This document shows, one piece after another, positions 15,867 to 25,261 of a stretch of DNA of 64,000 nt. The number at the start of each line of letters is the position of its first letter. Position 1 is the stretch's first letter. The position numbers and the translations under genes are program-made. The notes below the pieces were generated by a model. That model was not told the DNA's origin and did no database searches. It saw only the letters and a program-made list of their open reading frames with translations. Source of the stretch: an uncultured Porphyromonadaceae bacterium (lineage in GTDB: Bacteria > Bacteroidota > Bacteroidia > Bacteroidales > Muribaculaceae); assembly GCA_902495075.1 (NCBI GenBank), contig CABUVO010000014.1, positions 1 through 64,000 of the forward strand, given 5' to 3'.

Positions 15867-17300
15867 TTATTTGATGATGCGTTTTGTCACCTTGTTGCCC
15901 TGCTTAACGATGTAGAGACCGTTCTCGGGGTTAGCAACGCGGATACCCTGAAGGTTGTAATACTCAACAGGAGCGTTCTCATCCTCAACAACGAGGTCAG
16001 CTACGCCAGAACCACCATTAACTTGTTTCTCAAGAGTAACATTACGGAATGCCCACCAATAGAATGCAGGAGCATTAAGATCCTTCTTGAATCCCACCCA
16101 AACAGATTTCTCTGTATCAAGAGTAAATTCAACGTAGTTACGATAAAGTTCAGGGTGCGAAATAAACACAGCTGCAGCTTGCTGTTCAAAACCAGAGTCA
16201 TTCCAGTTACGCTCACCAGCGGGAGTTGGAGAAGTGCTTGGAACATTATCAGGATATTTGGCAAGAGTTTCGTCATAGAGACATTTTACAGGAGTTTCCT
16301 TATATAGCTTACCAGCTGCTGTAATCTCCGCTATTTCTCCAGCATCTACCGGTTTTAGATTTTCAGCACCCACACCTTCCGATACATAGATAACAGGAAG
16401 ATTTTTAGAATCTTCGTTACCATTCTTATGATTGTCGTAACCTGTTACAACCTCAGTTTCTAAGGCATCAGATTTGCAGGCTACCCACCAACCCTCGTTA
16501 TTACCATGACCATGACGGAAGAAAGATTGCATACCGAAACGATAAGTACCAGCAGGAAGTGTAACATACTGACCAAGATTTCGAGGGCTTGCATTAGTAA
16601 GACGGAAACAGCCTTTAGCACCACCATTACCCTCGTTCATTTGGATTGTTCGAGGCTGAGCATCAACTGCTGTATGTTCCCAAATTGAATCGTCACTTTT
16701 ATTATTTGAAATAGCGTTGTCAAATCCGCCGTTTTCAACAGTGATCTCGCCATTAGGGCCAACAAGTTTGAAGTTATCGAAGATAGCCCACTGATCCAGC
16801 TTGTCAACAGGATTTGCGATACCAAACTTAAGATCGCCACCTTTATGATCGAATTCTACAGTGTTAGCGAACTCACCTTTAGCAAATTCTGCTGCGGCTT
16901 CGTCCATTGTATTAGGATAAATGCTTCTTCCATCCTTATCAAACAAACCTTCAACCGGTTTCTGAGCGGAGCCAAGGAAGAGATACACATTGTGATTTGC
17001 TCCATTCTTCATATCAGCCTGAGATTCATCTCTTGAGCCATAGCGATAGAAAGCATTGGCAGTCAAAGTATATTTGCCTGCAGGAGCATCATTAATCACC
17101 TGATAGATTTCAAACGGAGTATCCCAAGCCTCGGCAGCACCTGCGCCAAAGCCAGAAATTCCGCTTCCACACCATCCGGGCATGAAAGAAGTGTTCTTAA
17201 GATAGAGACAAGAAACATCGCTCCAATCGGCATTTGCCGTACCAGCGACTGCAACAATACCCAATGCAAGGGCAACGTGCTTAAAGTACATCTTTTTCAT
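15867..17300 (-). CDS. Secreted protein with C-terminal sorting-like tail
   Basis: A 477-residue exported protein (signal peptide at residues 1-24, ending TANA). Two related beta-rich segments near residues 60-200 and 215-440 resemble carbohydrate-binding jelly rolls (APAGKYTLTANAFYRYGS; LPAGTYRFGMQSFFRHG; WAIFDNFKLVGPNGEI). The C terminus, EYYNLQGIRVANPENGLYIV then KQGNKVTKRIIK, is the short beta-hairpin tail seen on many exported Bacteroidales proteins and resembles type IX sorting domains. No catalytic motif is visible. It is third in the susC-susD operon, the usual place for a surface glycan-binding protein, so glycan capture is the likely role. A 45-bp copy of its 3' end lies at 15282-15326. 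Confidence 0.8.
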   Translation of the reverse strand: MKKMYFKHVALALGIVAVAGTANADWSDVSCLYLKNTSFMPGWCGSGISGFGAGAAEAWDTPFEIYQVINDAPAGKYTLTANAFYRYGSRDESQADMKNGANHNVYLFLGSAQKPVEGLFDKDGRSIYPNTMDEAAAEFAKGEFANTVEFDHKGGDLKFGIANPVDKLDQWAIFDNFKLVGPNGEITVENGGFDNAISNNKSDDSIWEHTAVDAQPRTIQMNEGNGGAKGCFRLTNASPRNLGQYVTLPAGTYRFGMQSFFRHGHGNNEGWWVACKSDALETEVVTGYDNHKNGNEDSKNLPVIYVSEGVGAENLKPVDAGEIAEITAAGKLYKETPVKCLYDETLAKYPDNVPSTSPTPAGERNWNDSGFEQQAAAVFISHPELYRNYVEFTLDTEKSVWVGFKKDLNAPAFYWWAFRNVTLEKQVNGGSGVADLVVEDENAPVEYYNLQGIRVANPENGLYIVKQGNKVTKRIIK

Positions 17301-17359
17301 AAATGTTATTTTAAAGTTGAAAATTTATATTGAGTTTCACAATATTTCACAATTTATAG

Positions 17360-17393
17360 TCGGGAAGCCACTGAAAGCCCAATGGCTTCCCGA
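17360..17393 (-). promoter_or_regulatory. Intercistronic hairpin after susD
   Basis: 11-bp perfect arms (TCGGGAAGCCA and TGGCTTCCCGA) flank a 12-nt loop between susD and the third gene. There is no T-run on the minus strand, so it may be an mRNA-stabilising or processing hairpin that sets different expression levels, not a full terminator. Confidence 0.55.
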
Positions 17394-17406
17394 TTATATG
17401 ATTCTA

Positions 17407-19071
17407 TTAATATCCAGGATTCTGAGTCCAGTTGGTATGGGTCTGCATCTCACCACTCGGAATTGGGAAAAGACGCTTGTTGACATCAGCCATGGATGTC
17501 GGGCTTGCCTCAACTTTCCATTTAGCGCAGTTCTCATATTTGCCGAAACGTATAAGGTCATTGCGACGCCAGGGCTCCATGATAAATTCACGGCTACGCT
17601 CGTCGAGAAGTTCATCAAGTGTCGGAGTTCCGGTAACGTGGGGTGCATGAGCGCAATCGCGAACTACATTCATCAAAGAAGCTGCAGTATGACCCAATGT
17701 TGGGGTTGCTCCGCGAAGGATACACTCAGCCTTGGTGAGAAGAATATCAGCATAACGGAATACAGGAATATCATTGAACTGGAAACCAGACCAGTTTGTA
17801 TCATCGCTCTGACGAATTGGATATTTCTTCAGTCGAGCACCCTTCATACAATTATCAAGATCATCTTCTGAACCCACATCAAGAGTCTTGATATTTTCCC
17901 ACTCGAACTCTTTCTTGAAATCAAGAGGTCCATGCAGCGATGTGAGACGCGCATTTTTATAAACCATCACATCCTGATCTGTCGGATTAAAATTAGCATC
18001 CCATGCTTTCTGGGGACCGACCGCAATCATCAGGTTTCTTTCATCTCCCGGCAAATTGAATCTATCCACACATTCCGGTGTAAGAATGTAAATTCCTGCG
18101 AGACCTCTGTTGACTGGTTTCCATCCCCAAGAATTGGGCTTACAAAGAGCTTCCTTACGATAGTCCCAGAAACGTGCGATTTCTGTACCGCCGGCATATT
18201 TCCACCCTCCATTTCCAATACGCTCGGGGTCAAAATCTACAGCATAAATAAAGTCTTTAATTTGAAGTCCATTATCAGAGAAGAATTTCTTGCGATAGCC
18301 ATCTCCTACTTCAAAAGGTCCACGCTGAATAATATCGTCACACCATTTTACACAATCATTTAACTTCTCATTTGGTGTTGAACCTGTAACAGAAGTAATC
18401 GGATTTGTGTATACACCCCAGTTAAGATAAAGTTTAACAAGAAGAGCCTCTGCCATCCATTTGTTTGGACGACCATAGGTGTTAATATTGTTATCCTCTG
18501 TCAGATCTGGTATAGCCTCGAGAAGTTCCTGTTCGATCCAACGGGCAACGTCTGCACGTGGTTGACGGATCACAGGTTCTCCATCTTGATAAATATGATC
18601 AAGGATAGGCACATCGCCATACACTTCCATCATCCAGAACGTATAGTAAGCCCTAATAGCTCGCAACGGAGCTACAACAGGATCCTTACCTTCAACGCCT
18701 CCATAAAGGAGGATTCTCTGGTTGGTTACAGTGATTCCTGTCAGCATATCCCCCATAAGACCAACGCCCTGCAAATCCGGTCTGAAATTATGAAGAGAAC
18801 CGTCACGGAATCTACCACCGTCATCATAAGCACCGTTACGCTGCACTCCGACAGCCTCGTCGCCACCAAGGAACATAGCTTCCCAGAAATTCCTGCCAAA
18901 CCATGCTTCGTTACGGGTATAATGGTAGCAGTTCTCATAATCACTTTGCACGGCAATCGGATTATTGGGGAATACCGTGTAATCGCCATATATCTGAGTG
19001 TCAAGATCTGTGCAAGAAGACATTCCTGCCATCATGCCGCCCAACATCAAGACTTTTATATAAGATTTCAT
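17407..19071 (-). CDS. SusD-like glycan-binding lipoprotein, locus 1
   Basis: A surface lipoprotein of about 554 residues that caps the SusC pore and binds the glycan. The ATG at 19071 is preferred because it starts the signal peptide MKSYIKVLMLGGMMAGMSSC, whose last residue is the lipid-modified Cys. A longer frame to 19101 adds ten residues of no use. The helical TPR-like scaffold is visible (PLRAIRAYYTFWMMEVYGDV, RYADILLTKAECILRG) and the protein ends in the usual NPGY. Three nearby Trp/Tyr-rich stretches could line the binding site. It follows susC by about 40 nt. Confidence 0.95.
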   Translation of the reverse strand: MKSYIKVLMLGGMMAGMSSCTDLDTQIYGDYTVFPNNPIAVQSDYENCYHYTRNEAWFGRNFWEAMFLGGDEAVGVQRNGAYDDGGRFRDGSLHNFRPDLQGVGLMGDMLTGITVTNQRILLYGGVEGKDPVVAPLRAIRAYYTFWMMEVYGDVPILDHIYQDGEPVIRQPRADVARWIEQELLEAIPDLTEDNNINTYGRPNKWMAEALLVKLYLNWGVYTNPITSVTGSTPNEKLNDCVKWCDDIIQRGPFEVGDGYRKKFFSDNGLQIKDFIYAVDFDPERIGNGGWKYAGGTEIARFWDYRKEALCKPNSWGWKPVNRGLAGIYILTPECVDRFNLPGDERNLMIAVGPQKAWDANFNPTDQDVMVYKNARLTSLHGPLDFKKEFEWENIKTLDVGSEDDLDNCMKGARLKKYPIRQSDDTNWSGFQFNDIPVFRYADILLTKAECILRGATPTLGHTAASLMNVVRDCAHAPHVTGTPTLDELLDERSREFIMEPWRRNDLIRFGKYENCAKWKVEASPTSMADVNKRLFPIPSGEMQTHTNWTQNPGY

Positions 19072-19113
19072 TTTTTCAGTTTTTAGTTTTGATATTAGCA
19101 ATGCTCTAAAAAT

Positions 19114-22100
19114 TTAGAAATTGACGTTCAGACCGACAAGAATCTGACGTGTGCGAGGATAATGGTCATGACGGGAATCTATACCCGGGTCAAGACCTCC
19201 GAGGTTGATTTCAGGATCACGACCCTTATATCCTGTGATCGTGAATACATTGTTGGCGGAAACATACAACCTTATGTCACGAAGCCAACCATTAAAGCAA
19301 TTGCGGAAAGTATAACCGAGTGTTACAGTAGCCAATTTGAAATAGCTACCATTTTCAAGCCATCTGTCTGAGGGCACCTGTGAACGCTGGTCGCGCAAAT
19401 CCTGGAAATCACGGATATCTGCCAATACATTCTTACCTTGTGTGATATTGCCTACATATCCAAAGTATTCGCGAGGTTCGTTATAAATCTTCTGACCAAA
19501 CACTCCTGTGAAGAAGAGATTCAAATCCCAGTTCTTCCAAATCAGGTTATTGTTCCAACCCATTGTGAGTTTAGGCTGTGCATTACCAACAATTACACGG
19601 TCTTTTGATTCCGGATGAGTCGTAGTTACGGGCTTGCCATTCTCATCAACAATCATATCGCCATATGTATCAGCAGCTGTCTTGCCGTAAGTATAGAACA
19701 GAGATTGTCCGTTTTCATCATATCCAGCCCATTTGAATGTAAAGAATGTTCCGATAGGCTGACCTTCGAGAATTCTGCCGATTGAATAAGTCTCGGCAGA
19801 AGAACAATCCGGCATATTGGGATTATAGCGATCAAGGATACCGGCATTGAATCCGGCGCCTGGATTTGAGATGCTTATAATTTTGTTCTGGTTATGGGAG
19901 AAGTTAAGAGAAGTGCTCCATGTGAAAGGTCCCTGAATTGGCACAGCGTTGATTGTGACTTCGACACCACGGTTGCGCATACGGCCAACGTTTGCTGTAA
20001 GTTTGTCAAAAGGATAGAGTGACTTTGGCACTGTGTAATCCCAAATCATGTCTTTGGTATCCTTGTTGTAATACTCAATCACACCGTTGATGCGTCCATT
20101 GAGGAATGAGAAATCGAGACCGAGATTAAGCATTGTCGTTGTTTCCCATTTCAAGTTATCATTCTGATTTCGGGCAATATTAATATATTTATATTTACCC
20201 TCTTCTCCAGAGACAGGATCAACATACGGGAATCTGTCGGCACTTGCCGCATAATAAAGACGTGAAGTCAATGCATTGAAGCCCCCAGAGTTACCGCTCT
20301 GTCCCCAACCTGCACGGATTTTGAAATCTCCAATCTCGCCAAGAGGCTGCAGCCATTCTTCTTCAGAAAGTCTCCATGCTATAGAAGCTGACGGGAATGT
20401 CGCCCACTTGTTGTTTGATCCGAAAACAGATGCTCCGTCACGACGCATAGCCACTTGGAATAGATACTTGGAATCATAAGAATAATTTGCACGCGCATAG
20501 AATGAAATCATTCTTTTTGTCCATTTTACATTGGCACCTGCTGGATTCTCAGAGAATGAATTGGCTGCCCCAATATTATTCCACCAAAGATCATCATTAT
20601 AGAAGTTATATCCTTCTGCCCAGAAGCCTTCGTTGTAATCTCCTTGTTCCCAAGAATAACCAGCCATTAATGCAACCTTATGGACATCTTTAAATGTTTT
20701 ATCCCAGTTGGCATAGATTTCCATAAGTTTCTTTACATCGGTGGCATTGTCTCTTTTAACATAACCATTGTTTTGGTTAGCTCCGAAGAACTCTGCATTG
20801 CGACTTTTATATGACTTGAAATTCCAGTTATTGTTTTCGTAAGAGAAATTGGCATTGAGGGAAAGGCCATCTATAATCTTGAATTGAGCTTTACCAGTGA
20901 CTTGATATCTCTTCAGATCTTTGCGAGAAGTATTCTCGTTGATCATTGTCATTGGGTTGTAATTCTGCGTAAACAGTTTGCCATGAGAATACCAGCTGCC
21001 GTCCTCGTTTTTAACAGGAACAAGGGGAGAATAATAATACATGGCATTGTATACAGATTTTCCATCGGCTGCATCTCTGTCATTTACACCCCATTCATTT
21101 CTTATATTACCGTTGATACCGATGCCCAAAAGAAGTCTTTCCTTCAGCAACTTGGTTTCTACGTATGCGCGAGCTGTAAAAAGATTATTGCCTGCCCCGC
21201 GAATCACACCATCACGCGCAATATAATTTATAGAGGCGTTATATGTTGTTGTTTTTCCACCGCCAGATATAGAGATATTGTGGTTATGAGCGAAGCCTGT
21301 ACGCTGCACCTCATCCTGCCAGTTGGTGTTATAACCAAGGTCATAATCAAGACTCTTACCCGTTTCTGCACCTAATGCGCGGAGCTCATCTCCGGTCATC
21401 ATCTTATGGTCATTAGCAATACGTTCCCAAGACACATAGCCTTGATATGAAACGCGTGCAGGACCTTCCTCTCCACGTTTGGTTGTAACGATGATCACAC
21501 CGTTAGCTGCTTTCGAACCGTAGATAGCTGTCGCAGAAGCATCGCGGAGCACGTCTATGCTCTCGATATCTGCCGGGGGAATAAGGTTGAGGTCTACACC
21601 GGGTATGCCGTCAACGACATAAAGAGGATCAGTGGAGCCATTGAGGGTGGAGGCGCCGCGGAGGGTCATGGAGTTGACGCCGCCGTTAGGGTCGGAGTTC
21701 TGCACCACGACGAGACCGGGGACTTTACCCTGCAGGAGCTGTCCGGGATCGGTGTAGCTACCGATGTTGAGGTCTTTGGAATTAACAGTGGTAATTGAAC
21801 CGGTGAGGTCTTTCTTCTTCATTGTGCCGTAACCGATCACAACTACCTCGTCAAGGACTTCATTGTCTTCCTTAAGGGCAATCGTGAGGTTTGTGCCTTT
21901 AACGACAACCTCTTTCGTGATATAGCCTACATAAGACACACGAATTTTCTTACCTTGTGCTACATTGATTTTAAAATTGCCATCAACGTCGGTAGATGTT
22001 CCAACAGTTGTGCCGGGCACCATTACGCTCGCTCCGATAAGGGGCTCACCTGCCTGGTCGGTCACCGTACCTGTCACTGTGCTCTGAGCATTTGCCGACA

Positions 22101-22200
22101 ATGCGACAAAAAAGAATGAAAGCATCACCAACATAGCGGCGCGTATGCCTACCGAGCGACGAACCTTCTTCTCGCTTTTTACATGCTTTGAAAAATACAT
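19114..22200 (-). CDS. SusC-like TonB-dependent receptor, locus 1
   Basis: A 1028-residue outer-membrane importer for oligosaccharides. A signal peptide ends at SANAQ (about residue 39). A carboxypeptidase-like domain follows (STVTGTVTDQAGEPLIGASV). The TonB box region is DEVVVIGYGTMKKKDLTGSI, then the plug (LLQGKVPGLVVVQNS, DPLYVVDGIPG, SIDVLRDASATAIYG) and a 22-strand barrel ending in a terminal Phe (ILVGLNVNF). Length is standard for the family. It is the first gene of a leftward three-gene operon. No regulator is adjacent, so control by a distant ECF sigma/anti-sigma or HTCS system is likely but not visible. Confidence 0.97.
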   Translation of the reverse strand: MYFSKHVKSEKKVRRSVGIRAAMLVMLSFFFVALSANAQSTVTGTVTDQAGEPLIGASVMVPGTTVGTSTDVDGNFKINVAQGKKIRVSYVGYITKEVVVKGTNLTIALKEDNEVLDEVVVIGYGTMKKKDLTGSITTVNSKDLNIGSYTDPGQLLQGKVPGLVVVQNSDPNGGVNSMTLRGASTLNGSTDPLYVVDGIPGVDLNLIPPADIESIDVLRDASATAIYGSKAANGVIIVTTKRGEEGPARVSYQGYVSWERIANDHKMMTGDELRALGAETGKSLDYDLGYNTNWQDEVQRTGFAHNHNISISGGGKTTTYNASINYIARDGVIRGAGNNLFTARAYVETKLLKERLLLGIGINGNIRNEWGVNDRDAADGKSVYNAMYYYSPLVPVKNEDGSWYSHGKLFTQNYNPMTMINENTSRKDLKRYQVTGKAQFKIIDGLSLNANFSYENNNWNFKSYKSRNAEFFGANQNNGYVKRDNATDVKKLMEIYANWDKTFKDVHKVALMAGYSWEQGDYNEGFWAEGYNFYNDDLWWNNIGAANSFSENPAGANVKWTKRMISFYARANYSYDSKYLFQVAMRRDGASVFGSNNKWATFPSASIAWRLSEEEWLQPLGEIGDFKIRAGWGQSGNSGGFNALTSRLYYAASADRFPYVDPVSGEEGKYKYINIARNQNDNLKWETTTMLNLGLDFSFLNGRINGVIEYYNKDTKDMIWDYTVPKSLYPFDKLTANVGRMRNRGVEVTINAVPIQGPFTWSTSLNFSHNQNKIISISNPGAGFNAGILDRYNPNMPDCSSAETYSIGRILEGQPIGTFFTFKWAGYDENGQSLFYTYGKTAADTYGDMIVDENGKPVTTTHPESKDRVIVGNAQPKLTMGWNNNLIWKNWDLNLFFTGVFGQKIYNEPREYFGYVGNITQGKNVLADIRDFQDLRDQRSQVPSDRWLENGSYFKLATVTLGYTFRNCFNGWLRDIRLYVSANNVFTITGYKGRDPEINLGGLDPGIDSRHDHYPRTRQILVGLNVNF

Positions 22201-22322
22201 AGATGTAAGGTTAACTTAAACTTTTATTATGGTATCTCTTTCAGTTAACAAATTGCTGATTTTCATTAATTAAACCAGACAATTCATCACACTGTGTTAC
22301 TGCTTGATGAATTTTATCGCTG

Positions 22323-22330
22323 CAAATATA
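22323..22330 (-). promoter_or_regulatory. Putative -7 box for susC operon 1
   Basis: Minus-strand TATATTTG matches TAnnTTTG. It would give a leader of about 120 nt before susC, typical for susC genes. Confidence 0.5.
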
Positions 22331-22522
22331 AACAATCATAAGTGTAAAAACGACACTTTTAAAATATTTTAACTTATTTTAACTTACTTCTTTGCCGTCG
22401 AGCTATGCACGACGATAAAGGTAAAAAGTAAAAGGTAAGAGGTAAAAGGATGAATTGGCATGACTCTAATGACCGCCTCGCATAATACTTCCATAAAATT
22501 AAAACGCGAAGAAGCAAAGAAT

Positions 22523-22690
22523 AACTTTAAACCTCTGTGCCTCTGTGTTATGATTTTCGTGGCATTTATTGAATCTTTAATACTTGAGACGGGATATGGC
22601 AGGATGGCTTGGCGACTTGGCAGGAGTAAAGCGACCTTCAGAAAATTCGAATCAACCTTAGCACATTTGCGTCTTTGCGTCTAAATATTT
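22523..22690. repeat. Dispersed repeat, CCTCTGTGCCTCTGTGTT type
   Basis: The core ACTTTAAACCTCTGTGCCTC, then TGTGTTATGATTTTCGTG, TTGAATC and, further on, GCGTCTAAATATTT, matches 106-200. This copy is about 70 nt longer because of an internal segment rich in GGCATGGC-like sequence. Confidence 0.7.
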
Positions 22691-22708
22691 TTTATTAAAT
22701 TTGCAGAT

Positions 22709-22888
22709 ATTTATTAATTCAACTTTCGCAAGCGTAGTTGAAGTTTATAAGTTTAATCGCGCTGTGCGCAGTTTATGAGTTTATTTGTTTGATACGAATA
22801 AATAAGAAATCAGCCATATCCGCATCTGATAAACTTTTAAACTCTTAAACTCTTAAACTTTAAGTTGAAGCTTGCGAAACTTAAATTA
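22709..22888. repeat. 180-bp TIR repeat, copy A
   Basis: Copy A of a dispersed intergenic repeat, close to 90% identical by eye to copy B at 24114-24291. The ends are inverted (AACTTTCGCAAGC near the left, GCTTGCGAAACTT near the right), with an inner GCGCTGTGCGC hairpin. It ends 14 nt before the MFS start codon. Confidence 0.85.
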
Positions 22889-22902
22889 CTAACCTAAGTC
22901 AG

Positions 22903-24108
22903 ATGAAACTTGTAAGCAAGAAGTATCTACTTCCTTTCATATTGATCACCTCTCTCTTCTTCATGTGGGGATTTGCACGCGCAATCCTTGATGTGCTCAA
23001 CAAGCATTTCCAGGAGGAGTTGTCGATCTCCATCACCCAGTCCACCCTTGTGCAGGCAACCACCTATTTAGGATATTTCCTCATGGCTCTACCCGCCGGC
23101 ATCCTTATCACGCGCTTTGGCTACCGCCGCGGTGTCGTCACCGGTCTTCTCCTCTTCGGCATCGGTGCTCTGATGTTTATCCCCGGCGCTTCGCTGATGT
23201 CTTTTCCGATCTTCCTTGCAGCCCTTTTCGTGATAGGTTGCGGTCTCGTTTTGCTCGAAACTTCCGCCAACCCTTATGCTGCTGAACTCGGTGAAAAAGC
23301 CACGGCTGCCTCACGTCTAAACCTCGCCCAGTCGTTTAACGGTCTCGGATGCATATTGGCACCTGTCATTGTAGGAGGTTTCCTTTTCTCCGACAATAAC
23401 GGCGGCGTGGAAGTGCCTTATACGGTAATGGGGGTTATCGTGCTTATCGCTGCGCTCGTATTCTCAAGAGTGCAGTTGCCGGAAATTTCCGCAAAACCCG
23501 ACAACGAAGAGAAAGCTGATGATTCCGATTCCTCGAAACAGGGATTGGGTGCGACAATCCGCGATCTATGGAAACGCAAGACCTTCCGTTACGGTCTGTT
23601 GGCACTTTTCTGCTATGAGATTGCCGAGATATCCATCAACTCTCTTTTCATCAACTATGCAACCTCCGACGGCTGGATGGATAAAGCCACAGCCTCGATC
23701 GTACTTTCATTCGGAGCATTAGGGCTGTTCATGGTGGCACGCATCGCCGGCAGCGCGATAATGAGCAAGGTCAAGGCAGAAAAAGTATTGCTTGCCTGCG
23801 CGGTAATGACCGTGTTGGGAGCAACGGCAGTGGCTCTCGATCTCGGTGCCATATCGAAAGCCGGCGTGTTCGTATGCTACGCATTCGAAGCGATAATGTT
23901 CCCTACAATATTCGCAATTACAATCAGCGACGCCGGAAAATCAGTAAAGATAGCCTCCTCCTTCCTTATGATGACACCTATCGGAGGGGCTGTGGGAACT
24001 TCGCTGATGGGTTTGATGGCGGATGCCACTTCAATGTCGACAGCATTCGTAGTGCCTGCCATAGGCTACTTCTTCGTGCTGCTGTACGCTTTTAGAATTA
24101 GGTATTAG
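22903..24108 (+). CDS. Sugar MFS transporter, FucP-like
   Basis: This 401-residue inner-membrane permease has about 12 hydrophobic helices and belongs to the FHS (fucose-galactose-glucose:H+ symporter) family. Signatures include LFFMWGFARAILDVLNKHFQ at the first helix (family WGF and N..F motif), GYFLMALPAGILITRFGYRRG (the MFS loop motif) and LETSANPYAAELG in helix 4, close to the FucP pattern with ETxxNPY. Its substrate is probably a neutral hexose, 6-deoxyhexose or amino sugar. It starts a rightward cluster with a PfkB kinase and GH89 enzyme. Near-identical 180-bp repeats flank it on both sides. Confidence 0.92.
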   Translation: MKLVSKKYLLPFILITSLFFMWGFARAILDVLNKHFQEELSISITQSTLVQATTYLGYFLMALPAGILITRFGYRRGVVTGLLLFGIGALMFIPGASLMSFPIFLAALFVIGCGLVLLETSANPYAAELGEKATAASRLNLAQSFNGLGCILAPVIVGGFLFSDNNGGVEVPYTVMGVIVLIAALVFSRVQLPEISAKPDNEEKADDSDSSKQGLGATIRDLWKRKTFRYGLLALFCYEIAEISINSLFINYATSDGWMDKATASIVLSFGALGLFMVARIAGSAIMSKVKAEKVLLACAVMTVLGATAVALDLGAISKAGVFVCYAFEAIMFPTIFAITISDAGKSVKIASSFLMMTPIGGAVGTSLMGLMADATSMSTAFVVPAIGYFFVLLYAFRIRY

Positions 24109-24113
24109 GTATT

Positions 24114-24291
24114 ATTTATTCAACTTTCGCAAGCGGAAAGTTGAAGTTTATAAGTTTAATCGCGCTTCGCGCAGTTTATGAGTTTATTTGTTTGATGCGA
24201 ATAAATAAAAACTCAGTCATATTCGTTTCTGATAAACTTTTAAACTTATAAACTCTTAAACATTAAGTTGAAGCTTGCGAAACTTAAATTA
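24114..24291. repeat. 180-bp TIR repeat, copy B
   Basis: Direct-orientation copy of 22709-22888, starting 6 nt after the MFS stop codon. Copies A and B thus bracket the transporter gene. Confidence 0.85.
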
Positions 24292-24310
24292 TTTAGACAG
24301 AAATTATAAG

Positions 24311-25189
24311 ATGAAAAAAATATGCTGCATCGGGCATATCACGCTCGATAAAGTGATCACACCGCGCTTCGAAGCGCATATGCCCGGCGGAACTGCTTTT
24401 TATTTCGCCAAAGCACTGAAAGGTTTTGATCATGAGGGATTCAAACTCGTGACATCTCTTGGCGCCACAGAGATGGCAACAGTCGAGGAGCTTCGCGCCG
24501 ACGGCATTGACGTGGAGGTAATACCGAGCCGCAAGTCGGTATATTTCGAAAATAAATATGGCGAAGACATGAACAATCGCACCCAGCGGGTGCTCGCCAA
24601 AGCGGATCCTTTCACAGCCGAAAACCTTCGCGATATTAATGCTGATGTCTATCATCTCGGCACACTCCTCGCCGATGACTTTGATCTCGACACCATAAAA
24701 GCACTCTCAAAGAAAGGCATCGTATCTGTGGATGTGCAGGGATATCTCCGTAAGGTCGTTGGAGAAAATGTTGTTCCCGTAGATTACGATTGCAAGAAAG
24801 AGGCGATGCCTTATATCTCCATCCTCAAAGCCAACGAGAAAGAGATGGAGGTGCTGACGGGCACAGCAGATCCTCATGAAGCTGCTCATATTCTTGCCGA
24901 CTGGGGTTGCCGCGAAGTTCTTCTAACCCTTGGCGACAAAGGGTCGCTTATATATACCGATGGAAAATTCTATGACATCCCGGCATTGCCGGCAGCCGAA
25001 CTGGTCGACGCCACCGGCTGTGGCGACACCTATATGGCTGGATATCTTTACAAACGCTGTCAAGGCGCATCATATCAGGAAGCTGGCACCTTTGCCGCTG
25101 CGATGTGCACGCTGAAACTGCAAAACAAAGGTCCCTTCTCCGGCACAGTCGAAGATGTAGAATCCCTTCTCGCCTCCCAGTCCCATTAA
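24311..25189 (+). CDS. PfkB family carbohydrate kinase
   Basis: This 292-residue sugar or nucleoside kinase transfers phosphate from ATP to a hydroxymethyl group. The ATG at 24311 (MKKICCIGHITLDKVI) fits the family N terminus; an upstream TTG frame lies in the repeat and is rejected. The substrate loop has MPGGTAFYFAKALKGF near residue 33. The second PfkB signature is LVDATGCGDTYMAGYLY near residue 232, where the catalytic Asp of GxGD is present, with Cys in place of the usual Ala. Substrate cannot be told. Position after a FucP-like permease suggests phosphorylation of an imported sugar. Confidence 0.92.
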   Translation: MKKICCIGHITLDKVITPRFEAHMPGGTAFYFAKALKGFDHEGFKLVTSLGATEMATVEELRADGIDVEVIPSRKSVYFENKYGEDMNNRTQRVLAKADPFTAENLRDINADVYHLGTLLADDFDLDTIKALSKKGIVSVDVQGYLRKVVGENVVPVDYDCKKEAMPYISILKANEKEMEVLTGTADPHEAAHILADWGCREVLLTLGDKGSLIYTDGKFYDIPALPAAELVDATGCGDTYMAGYLYKRCQGASYQEAGTFAAAMCTLKLQNKGPFSGTVEDVESLLASQSH

Positions 25190-25258
25190 TCCCCATTCTA
25201 CCCTATTCTACCCCATTCCGCCCTATCTCGCCCCATATTAACCCCATTACATAAGAAA
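25190..25258. repeat. Degenerate CCCCATTCTA repeats
   Basis: The spacer before the phosphatase is built of about six imperfect 9-13-nt units (CCCCATTCTA, CCCTATTCTA, CCCCATTCCG, CCCCATATTA), unusually C-rich and G-poor on the plus strand. Confidence 0.6.
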
Positions 25259-25261
25259 AAA

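Larger units (their letters stand above)
22201..22902. other. Large noncoding region with three repeat types
   Basis: About 700 nt between divergent susC and the MFS gene contain no supported gene. The region holds the susC promoter region, a GGTAAAA-rich stretch at 22422-22450, a dispersed repeat at 22523-22690 and the 180-bp TIR repeat at 22709-22888. Confidence 0.75.

Noticed and set aside
22460..22684. 74-codon plus-strand open frame
   Set aside because: It lies wholly in a dispersed repeat and compositionally simple spacer, has no protein family likeness, and its start is not preceded by a promoter.
24275..24310. Upstream TTG start for the PfkB kinase
   Set aside because: The extra 12 codons lie in the end of the 180-bp repeat, while ATG 24311 gives the normal family N terminus.
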